Source of the DNA: Allofustis seminis DSM 15817
Lineage (GTDB): Bacteria; Bacillota; Bacilli; Lactobacillales; Carnobacteriaceae_A
DNA length: 64,000 nt
NCBI RefSeq assembly: GCF_000374325.1
Contig: NZ_KB894081.1
Span: 1 to 64,000 of the forward strand
Direction of reading: 5' to 3'
Shown: positions 15,609 to 22,212 of the stretch, in pieces
How the letters are laid out: the number at the start of each line of letters is the position of its first letter
Position numbering within the stretch: the stretch's first letter is position 1
Position numbers and translations under genes: made by a program
The notes under the pieces: generated by a model
What the model was told of the DNA's origin: nothing
The model's database searches: none
Seen by the model: only the letters and a program-made list of their open reading frames with translations

Positions 15609-17426
15609 CTAGTCTGTCACGCCTTCAAGAAATCCATAGCGACCAAAGCTTTCGTTTTTAGTAAACTCTACTGTATGAAGGCTATATTCCTTCCAGTCCA
15701 CTTTTGGTAAATTCTTATTATTATCTATCAATATGATTTGCTTGTGATTTCCTATTTCTATTAGGAATTTATAGAAAGCATATCTCATATTATAGAGGTT
15801 CGCTTCTGTAGCCTGTTTTTCTGCGATTGCCTCATCCAGACCTAATAAGGGAGTATCAACAATGAACAGTGGAATTGGATATCTGGCATTTATATCTAGA
15901 TATTCTAGCATGGATAAACTTACTATCGAATTTAAATAAGCACGATAACCCTTACCTTGACTAGATTTAGGTTCACCATTGATAACAACATCAAATGTGG
16001 TTTTATCAAATCTTGCAGAGCTTAAATGAGGAAACGAACATTTTTCAAGATTTGTTTCAAGAATAGTACTCATATTACGGAAGAATTCTTTAGGCAACCT
16101 ATCTAATGGTTTATATTTATTATCTTCAATTTTATCATCGTCATAATCACTAAGATCCTCATTCCACTCAGAAGCCATTTTTCTTAAAGTTGCTTTTTCC
16201 GTTTGTAAATTAAAATACGTATTGTATTCTCTTATGGTGTCTTCTAATTCTTTTATTGCGGGAGCTAGTATTTTATTAATTCGATAACTGTTTTGATTAA
16301 TTGTATTATGATTAGAATTAATCTTTTTCTCTAGAGCTATGTCCTCTTCTTCAAGAAGCTCTAGAGTTGCAGTCAAATCCTTTAATTTAATTTGTATATT
16401 TTTGAGCTCGGTAGCTACACTTTCTAAGTTTACTAAATCATCTTCTTTAGTCATCTTGGCATCGCAAAAAGGGCAAGAGGTTTCTTCTTCGTGAGTATGC
16501 ATCGGCTTGTGGCCTTCAACAATAAAAGATAGTCTGTTTAAATCAATCTTGTATTGAGCAATTAACTCTTTGAAGTTTCGAATACTTACGCTATTTTCTT
16601 CCCTTTCAACAAAAAGAGAAGTATTTTCTTCTGTAAGCCTTTTATTTTCCTGTGTAATTTTGGATAGTGCATCGTTATTATAGTTAACTTGATGTAAAGC
16701 ATCATTTAAATGCTTCTCAGCCTCTTCTTTGCTTATATTTTTTAGGTTTTCAGATATTTTAGACTCTTCTTCAGAAATCTTTTTAAGTTTATTATTTACA
16801 TATGCTCTAACTGCTTGATTTTTTAACTTTATGCTATCAGGAGATTCTTCTTTTTCTAAAGGGGCTTGATCTTCACCATTTATAAGAAATAAAAGAGAGG
16901 AACGAAAAGCGGTTAAAGAAGTATTTGTCTTTGAATCTAAAATAGAACCTTCTCGTAAAATTTCAGATTCTTTGAGAAAAAAGATGTGTAAGAAAGTTCG
17001 CCAAGTAAGATTTTGTGTTGCAAAATTTTCATTTTTAATTACTTTAATTGGAAGTTGGTCTATTCCAAGGAGAGTAAGGAATATATCGGAGAGAGTTGTT
17101 TTTGTTTTAGAAACTAGAGGATATTCTCCGCTTTCTATATCTGGAATAGAGCTTGTTAAATACACCTTATTCTTATTTTCTTCTAAATACCTTTTAATTT
17201 GAATAAAACCATTTTCACAAACAAGGTCTATAACTAAATAATCTTGATTATCTAAACCATCAACTTTACTTGCACCGAAAAGATAATCAATACATTTTAA
17301 GATTAAAGTCTTACCCGTGTTGGAAGGGCCATGGATAAGATTGAATCCATTAACAAAGTCAACTTTAGATATCTTGCCTTTCTTGCTAATGCTTTGAATT
17401 GATTTTATATAAAAATATTTAGCCAT
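15609..17426 (-). CDS. ABC-3C system ATPase (SMC/Rad50-like)
   Basis: A 605-residue SMC-like ATPase. Walker A GPSNTGKT lies near residue 35, a central coiled coil carries a zinc-hook-like CPFCDAK (about 305-311), and the Walker B region FIVDTPLLGLDE is near 520. Rad50-like ATPases of this kind act on DNA or sense invasion in bacterial conflict systems. ATG 17426 lies three bases after the stop of the middle-component gene, whose end contains its AGGAGG. With the two upstream genes it forms an ABC three-component (ABC-3C) operon as defined by comparative genomics; the anti-phage role is predicted for the class, not shown here. Confidence 0.85.
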   Translation of the reverse strand: MAKYFYIKSIQSISKKGKISKVDFVNGFNLIHGPSNTGKTLILKCIDYLFGASKVDGLDNQDYLVIDLVCENGFIQIKRYLEENKNKVYLTSSIPDIESGEYPLVSKTKTTLSDIFLTLLGIDQLPIKVIKNENFATQNLTWRTFLHIFFLKESEILREGSILDSKTNTSLTAFRSSLLFLINGEDQAPLEKEESPDSIKLKNQAVRAYVNNKLKKISEEESKISENLKNISKEEAEKHLNDALHQVNYNNDALSKITQENKRLTEENTSLFVEREENSVSIRNFKELIAQYKIDLNRLSFIVEGHKPMHTHEEETSCPFCDAKMTKEDDLVNLESVATELKNIQIKLKDLTATLELLEEEDIALEKKINSNHNTINQNSYRINKILAPAIKELEDTIREYNTYFNLQTEKATLRKMASEWNEDLSDYDDDKIEDNKYKPLDRLPKEFFRNMSTILETNLEKCSFPHLSSARFDKTTFDVVINGEPKSSQGKGYRAYLNSIVSLSMLEYLDINARYPIPLFIVDTPLLGLDEAIAEKQATEANLYNMRYAFYKFLIEIGNHKQIILIDNNKNLPKVDWKEYSLHTVEFTKNESFGRYGFLEGVTD

Positions 17427-17429
17427 CAC

Positions 17430-17873
17430 TTACATCCTCCTTTCACGTGAAATTCCATTAATATGATTCAAAACTTCAGTATCTGCGTACTCACTGAAGT
17501 AATCCTGTACATCAATTGCAATGTTCATATAGTTCATTGCATAGTCTAGCTTTAGTTCTCCTATAACTTCTTTCCCTATATCTGTGATTTTAAAGACAAA
17601 ACCTTTACTCGTTCCTGACACTGAAGCGAAACCTTTGGATACTAATGTTTTTAGAGCCTGTCTTCCTGATTTTAAACGAGTAGCAAGTTCCCCCAATCGA
17701 TAGGGGTTTTCTCCATGCAAGTCATAATCTCCAATCTTAAAAGTTTTAGAGTATAAGCTTAAATAATCTAAAGAAGAAATATAGTCTGCAGTTTTCTCTT
17801 CTCCATCAAGAACAAAAAGTTGTATAAGGATTCTAAGGGAGATCTCGTAGATAGAATTAAATAACTTACTCAT
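17430..17873 (-). CDS. ABC-3C system middle component
   Basis: A 147-residue protein matching the middle component 2 type: N-terminal MSKLFNSIYEISLRILIQL, then DLHGENPYRLGELATR and a winged-helix-like C-terminal half (ALKTLVSKGFASV, GFVFKITDIGKE). The start ATG 17873 overlaps the previous stop by eight bases and has GAGGAGG upstream; an in-frame longer start at 17909 lies inside the previous gene and is unlikely. It is thought to link the ATPase to the effector component. Confidence 0.8.
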   Translation of the reverse strand: MSKLFNSIYEISLRILIQLFVLDGEEKTADYISSLDYLSLYSKTFKIGDYDLHGENPYRLGELATRLKSGRQALKTLVSKGFASVSGTSKGFVFKITDIGKEVIGELKLDYAMNYMNIAIDVQDYFSEYADTEVLNHINGISRERRM

Positions 17874-18828
17874 CTTCCTCCTCCTCAACCCAGAATAATC
17901 GACTATCATTTACTAACATGTGGCAAAACCCACATTTTCTTTTTATGGTTACCAACTCTGGTAAGTGATATAGCTTTGAGCCATTGAGTTCAATTTTAGC
18001 TGCCTGCTCTAAAACAGATAGTAATCTATCATATCCATCAGAATATTTTTTTCTACTTGTACTTATAACACCATCATAGGTTTCATCTAGAAGTTTTTGA
18101 AATTCATCAGATTCTGAGGAAATGGTGTCTCTGGAAAAATTTTTCAAACTCTCAGCTTCATAAAAATTAACTCTTTGCTCTTGAAAGTTATCTCTATATT
18201 TCTTTTTGAAGGTAGTTCTATTTGAAATGTCAATATCAGTTTTTCCTGCATCATTGTAGGCATCAATTAAAGCACCAATATACTTTAATTTCATTTCATC
18301 TTCAGGGATGTCTTCTGAAGGTAAATCTGAAATTGGCATAGGTATTTTAGCATCTCCAAAAACTAACATTCCATTTTCTACTTTTACTTTACTTATATAG
18401 TCTTCAACATTTATAGGTTGGAGACTTTTTTTATTTCCTTTAGTAGCTATATCGGTAAGTATATTCGTAAGAAGCTCTGCTGCTTTACTACCTAAGTTAA
18501 AAAGATTAAGGCCATCAATTGAAAACTCAGACTGAAATAATTCATACATAGCTGAGCAAATTGAATCATCAGTGTCATCAATAAATTCCGCCAAGGCTTG
18601 CTCATCCTTGTATTTTAAAAGTTCTATAGCAACATCCTTTGAAATATTAGTCGATCCATAAGCATATTTCTTAATAGTAGAAGAGCTTCTCTCTACATCA
18701 GACATTCCTTCTTCGGTATAAGGCGTATAGATTTCAAATATCTTTTCCGTAAAATGTTCAATACTTTCTTTATTTTCTTTAAGTGGTCTTATACATTTTA
18801 TGAATTTAGAAAAAGGTGTTGTTCCCAT
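17866..18828 (-). CDS. ABC-3C system first component (likely effector or target-binding)
   Basis: A 320-residue protein encoded first in the three-gene set. The N-terminal part is a small helical region (FIKCIRPLKENKESIEHFTE); the C-terminal part has CGFCHMLVND near the end and finishes in an acidic tail (WVEEEEDE). I chose ATG 18828 (MGTTPFSKF), which has AGGAGG upstream. Position and layout fit the variable first component with an ABC-3C C-terminal domain. I recognise no enzymatic motif, so its biochemical role is unknown. Confidence 0.65.
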   Translation of the reverse strand: MGTTPFSKFIKCIRPLKENKESIEHFTEKIFEIYTPYTEEGMSDVERSSSTIKKYAYGSTNISKDVAIELLKYKDEQALAEFIDDTDDSICSAMYELFQSEFSIDGLNLFNLGSKAAELLTNILTDIATKGNKKSLQPINVEDYISKVKVENGMLVFGDAKIPMPISDLPSEDIPEDEMKLKYIGALIDAYNDAGKTDIDISNRTTFKKKYRDNFQEQRVNFYEAESLKNFSRDTISSESDEFQKLLDETYDGVISTSRKKYSDGYDRLLSVLEQAAKIELNGSKLYHLPELVTIKRKCGFCHMLVNDSRLFWVEEEEDE

Positions 18829-18845
18829 AATTTTCCTCCTTTCTG

Positions 18846-18890
18846 TGGTCCGATTAGACCATGGACTTTTCTGGACCAATTCCGACCATG
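18846..18890 (-). promoter_or_regulatory. Repeated palindrome upstream of the ABC-3C operon
   Basis: TGGTC (18846-18850), a 6-base gap and GACCA (18857-18861) form a palindrome. Related half-sites TGGACC and GACCATG follow to 18890. This is an operator-like cluster immediately upstream of the first ABC-3C gene, perhaps for the small XRE regulator; the binding protein is inferred. Confidence 0.45.
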
Positions 18891-19039
18891 TAAAAAGATC
18901 CAGTTTTGTAAAATAAATTCAGATATAAAGTTAGTTACTAATTAAATTATATCACAGCTTATTTCGTTTTACTAAAGACATTATTTAGAAAGGCGAATAA
19001 AAATAAGCTAAAAACGAAAATAATATTCTCAAGTCCGAG

Positions 19040-19140
19040 ATGCGCATTAGGACGTAGGGGATTACAAAAATAGCTAAAGAAGTTCACTGGACTTCTCTGA
19101 GCTTTTGATCTCTACGTTTCTTTTTAATGTGCATTTTTTG
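19040..19140 (+). ncRNA. Candidate structured RNA or attenuator
   Basis: A long imperfect hairpin: ATGCGCATTA (19040-19049) with TAATGTGCAT (19125-19134); ACGTAGGGG (19052-19060) with TCTCTACGT (19109-19117, with G-T pairs); inner AGAAGT (19078-19083) with ACTTCT (19091-19096). Six T follow the outer stem. It lies in the gap between the divergent defence operon and the phage sigma-like gene. Whether it is a separate RNA or a terminator is not known. Confidence 0.45.
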
Positions 19141-19208
19141 TGTCTAGAAAAGTATAGGTCAATTTTGTTTCCCCTGAGAATTAGCAAATTCACGGAGGAA
19201 ACGAAAAG

Positions 19209-19808
19209 ATGAAAACAAGAAAAACAAGAAGTGACAAGAGAAGAGACTATACCTATTCATTCAGTGATGGAAGAAAAGTGGTACTTAAGGTAGGAGAAGA
19301 TGGCGTAACGGAGATGGATATAAAAATGCTCCACTCGATGGATGATAGTGAAGTCTACTATAACAACAAGAATTTAAGACCCAATAGAAGCGATAAAGAA
19401 AAAGAAGAAATCCAAAAGTGGAAGAAGAAATATGTGGAAGATTTTAAAGCAAAACATGGATACGAGCCAAATCAAGTTGATGTAGATGAGATGGCAAATG
19501 AGGTCTTCCCCAGGAATTATAATCTTTCCTTAGATTATGACCAAGATGGAGAACTTGACTCAGATAAAAAAAGTATTAGTTATGAAACCAGTACCTTAGA
19601 TGACTATAGTGAGATTTTTTCTCCCTGGTCAGAGAAGATGGAGTCTTTATTAAAAGGGCTCACTGATAGGCAGAGAGAAATTCTTAACTTAAGGTATGTC
19701 GAAGGATATAAGCAAGTAGAAATTGCAAGGATGCTCGGCATATCATCAGCAGGTGTTAAAAAGCACCTAGACAAGGCTGAGGCCTTCATAAAAAAGAATT
19801 ATAAATAA
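19209..19808 (+). CDS. Sigma-70 region 4 type regulator
   Basis: A 199-residue protein whose last 60 residues form a sigma region 4 helix-turn-helix (LTDRQREILNLRYVEGYKQVEIARMLG then SAGVKKHLDKAE). The N-terminal 120 residues are charged and match no sigma region 2 that I can see, so it is a transcription regulator rather than a full sigma factor. CGGAGG precedes the ATG. It is the first gene of element 2 and has its own terminator, so it may switch on the early operon; that is inference. Element 1 has no equivalent. Confidence 0.8.
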   Translation: MKTRKTRSDKRRDYTYSFSDGRKVVLKVGEDGVTEMDIKMLHSMDDSEVYYNNKNLRPNRSDKEKEEIQKWKKKYVEDFKAKHGYEPNQVDVDEMANEVFPRNYNLSLDYDQDGELDSDKKSISYETSTLDDYSEIFSPWSEKMESLLKGLTDRQREILNLRYVEGYKQVEIARMLGISSAGVKKHLDKAEAFIKKNYK

Positions 19809-19814
19809 ATTTTT

Positions 19815-19842
19815 AGGGCGAGGTTAAAAACTCGTCCTTTTT
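19815..19842 (+). terminator. Rho-independent terminator after the sigma-like gene
   Basis: AGGGCGAG (19815-19822) pairs with CTCGTCCT (19831-19838), loop GTTAAAAA, followed by a T run. Its right half belongs to the block shared with leader D. Confidence 0.8.
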
Positions 19843-19900
19843 CTTTGCCTGTGATTTGTAAGGGAGACACCCTACAAATTTCAAGAAAGGAGGACAGGTC
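19821..19900 (+). promoter_or_regulatory. Leader RNA C before the early operon of element 2
   Basis: The block 19821-19855 (AGGTTAAAAAC then TTTGCCTGTGAT, same spacing) recurs at 53271-53305 before the recombinase operon. CCTGT (19848-19852) can pair with ACAGG (19894-19898), enclosing a 10-bp hairpin (19854-19879) and the ribosome site AAAGGAGG. It parallels leaders A and B of element 1. Function is inferred. Confidence 0.55.
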
Positions 19901-20092
19901 TTGAAACACAAGGTTGTAGTAAACGTAAGCCGTCCTAACGGCAAGAAAAAGAAGGTACTAGAAGCTGCAGAAATGAGTTTGCCTAAGAAAATTATTAGGT
20001 TTTTCTTTGGAGATTTTACACAAATCTACCTTTTAAAACCAGGTGAACAAATCGAGTCAGTAGATATTAAAGAAGTAAAGGAAGGTGAATGA
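19901..20092 (+). CDS. Small early phage protein
   Basis: A 63-residue protein of unknown function, homologous to the first gene of element 1 (1364), with shared KxIRFFFG and PGEQIESVDIKEV. It starts with TTG 19901, seven bases after AAAGGAGG. It is the first gene after leader C and ends two bases before the next start. Confidence 0.75.
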   Translation: MKHKVVVNVSRPNGKKKKVLEAAEMSLPKKIIRFFFGDFTQIYLLKPGEQIESVDIKEVKEGE

Positions 20093-20093
20093 G

Positions 20094-20378
20094 ATGGCAA
20101 GAATGAAAAGACTAAAAGAAATACACGAGAGCTTAGTAGAGATAACAGAGGATTTGGCAACGCTACTATATAGCGATGGCCAAGAAGTGACAGAAAAGAC
20201 AGAAAAGAAAGTAAGTATTGAGATTGAAGAGGTAAGACACACTCTGGCTAATAAGTCGAGAGCTGGCTTTACAGAGGATATAAAAGCCCTGCTTAAAAAG
20301 TATGGCTCAGACAAGCTATCTCAGGTTGACCCAAAAGACTATGAGAGTCTCTTAAAAGATGTGGAGGCACTGAAATGA
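20094..20378 (+). CDS. Conserved early phage protein
   Basis: A 94-residue protein of unknown function. The C-terminal half (GFTEDIKALLKKYGSDKLS, VDPKDYESLLKDVEAL) matches the protein at 1557. ATG 20094 follows AAAGGAAGG; the GTG at 20085 lies inside the preceding gene. The stop overlaps the next start (ATGA). Confidence 0.75.
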   Translation: MARMKRLKEIHESLVEITEDLATLLYSDGQEVTEKTEKKVSIEIEEVRHTLANKSRAGFTEDIKALLKKYGSDKLSQVDPKDYESLLKDVEALK

Positions 20379-21493
20379 GCCATGCCCTATTATCCCCATC
20401 CTCATCTGAGAGATGGATTAATTCACCAGCTAGTGTCAAGTATCAAATCCTCTTTCAAGAGGAGCGTTCACCTTATGCACAGGAAGGATCGGAGGCTCAC
20501 TTATATGCAGAGCACCTCCTTAAAAAGAATCTAGGAATGAAAACCAGAAATCCTAAAAACAAGCTGGAGTTTTACTCTAAGGAAATGGAAGAGTGTGCAG
20601 AAGGCTATGTGGTCTATATTAATGAAATCATGGCAAGTCTTACTAAGCCAAAAGTATATGTAGAAGAAAAGCTTAATTTGTCCATGTATATCCCAGAAGC
20701 CTATGGAACAGCCGATGCCATTATTGCAGGTGGTGAGGAACTTCACATCGTAGATTTCAAATATGGCTTAGGTATCCAAGTTGATGCTAGAAACAATAGT
20801 CAACTGATGATTTATGCCCTAGGTGCCTTATATCTCTTTGATGGGATTTACGACTTTACTAAGGTCACCATGCATATCTACCAGCCAAGACGTACCAATA
20901 TCTCATCTTTTTCAATGACTCCTAAAGACTTATACAAGTGGGCTGAAGAGGTGTTAAAGCCTAAAGCTTTAGAGGCCATCAATGGTCAAGGTGAATTTAA
21001 AGATGGCCCATGGATGAGATTTTGGCCAGCAAAAAGTCGAGGAAGAAGAAGGGCTGAGTATGTACTGGAATGCTTAAAGTATGACTTTAAGAAACCAGAA
21101 CTACTGATGGATTCAGAAATTGAGGACATCCTAGCTATCATTCCAAGTCTTGAGTCTTGGATAGTAGACGTTAAAGAATACGCCTTAGAAGAGGCCCAGC
21201 TAGGAAAAACATGGCAGAACTTCAAACTCGTTGAAGGCAGGTCAACACGTAAATACGGCGATGAAGAAAAGATTGTAGAAACCGTTAAGAAACTGGGCTA
21301 TGACCCTTATGAGAAAAAACTTCTTGGTATTACCAAGATGACAAAACTCCTAGGCAAGGAAGAATTTGACAAACACCTATCGCCCTATATTAGTAAACCA
21401 CAGGGCAAACCAATCCTTGTACCAAGGTCAGATAGTCGTCCAGAAATTGCAAATGCAAAAGATGAATTTTCAAAGATAGAAGGAGAAGAATAA
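20375..21493 (+). CDS. DUF2800 protein without the cysteine cluster
   Basis: A 372-residue homologue of the protein at 1867, with the same opening (LSPSSSERW) and nuclease-like core (GTADAIIAGGEELHIVDFKYG). Where the element 1 copy has WCTFCKAANRC, this copy reads WMRFWPAKSRG, so all three cysteines are replaced. The rest of the region is well conserved. If the cysteines hold an iron-sulfur cluster in the family, this copy cannot. ATG 20375 overlaps the previous stop. Confidence 0.85.
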   Translation: MSHALLSPSSSERWINSPASVKYQILFQEERSPYAQEGSEAHLYAEHLLKKNLGMKTRNPKNKLEFYSKEMEECAEGYVVYINEIMASLTKPKVYVEEKLNLSMYIPEAYGTADAIIAGGEELHIVDFKYGLGIQVDARNNSQLMIYALGALYLFDGIYDFTKVTMHIYQPRRTNISSFSMTPKDLYKWAEEVLKPKALEAINGQGEFKDGPWMRFWPAKSRGRRRAEYVLECLKYDFKKPELLMDSEIEDILAIIPSLESWIVDVKEYALEEAQLGKTWQNFKLVEGRSTRKYGDEEKIVETVKKLGYDPYEKKLLGITKMTKLLGKEEFDKHLSPYISKPQGKPILVPRSDSRPEIANAKDEFSKIEGEE

Positions 21494-21494
21494 A

Positions 21495-22049
21495 ATGACA
21501 AATTTAAATCAAACAAAAGTAACAACAGGAAAAGTAAGACTTAGCTATGCCAATGTATGGGAGCCAAAATCAATTAATGGTGGCAAGGAAAAGTACTCTT
21601 GTTCCATCATCATTCCAAAAACTGATACGAGAACCATTGAAAAAATCGAGCGAGCCATTAAAGCTGCAATTGAAAGAGACTTAGGTAAATTTGGTGGGAA
21701 AATGCCAAACATGAATGCAATTAAACTGCCCCTTCGTGACGGCGATATTGAGAAAGATGACGGGGCTTACAGGGATGCCTACTTTGTTAATGCCAATTCC
21801 TTAACAGCACCTCAAATCGTGGATAGAAATGTCGAGCCAATTATCGATAGAAGTGAAGTTTACTCAGGTGTCTATGCTCGTGTGAGCTTAAACTTTTACG
21901 CCTTTAACGTCAATGGGAACAGGGGAGTTGCCTGTGGACTTGGGAACATTCAAAAGCTTTCTGATGGTGATCCACTCGGTGGACGTTTTAATGCAAGTGA
22001 TGACTTTGATATTTACGGCGATGATGACGAAGAAGACTTTTTATCTTAG
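21495..22049 (+). CDS. DUF2815 family protein, probable phage ssDNA-binding protein
   Basis: A 184-residue homologue of the protein at 3009, with shared NVWEPKSINGGKEKYS-type and RSEVYSGVYARVSLNFYAFN segments. It ends in an acidic tail (YGDDDEEDFLS), typical of ssDNA-binding proteins that recruit partners. It follows the DUF2800 gene by one base. The ssDNA-binding role comes from the family context. Confidence 0.8.
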   Translation: MTNLNQTKVTTGKVRLSYANVWEPKSINGGKEKYSCSIIIPKTDTRTIEKIERAIKAAIERDLGKFGGKMPNMNAIKLPLRDGDIEKDDGAYRDAYFVNANSLTAPQIVDRNVEPIIDRSEVYSGVYARVSLNFYAFNVNGNRGVACGLGNIQKLSDGDPLGGRFNASDDFDIYGDDDEEDFLS

Positions 22050-22059
22050 GAGGTAAATC

Positions 22060-22212
22060 ATGAAAACTATTATTTCCATTCTACTTCTGATTATTTTATC
22101 TCAAATTATCTTCTTTCTAATCCAAGCAAACATCGATGCGATTACAGAAAGAAGATATAGGAGAGAGGATAGGGAAAATGAAAAACTTGATGATGGACAT
22201 CGAGACCTATAG
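22060..22212 (+). CDS. Small single-span membrane protein
   Basis: A 50-residue protein starting at ATG 22060 after TAGGAGG. Residues 4-23 form one hydrophobic segment (IISILLLIILSQIIFFLI), followed by a highly charged tail (ITERRYRRED). It overlaps the first 35 bases of the polymerase gene in another frame, so translation may be coupled. No equivalent lies before the element 1 polymerase. Function unknown. Confidence 0.65.
   Translation: MKTIISILLLIILSQIIFFLIQANIDAITERRYRREDRENEKLDDGHRDL

Noticed and set aside
16972-17202. Plus-strand frame opposite the ABC ATPase
   Set aside because: It is antisense to the conserved ATPase gene and has no ribosome site.
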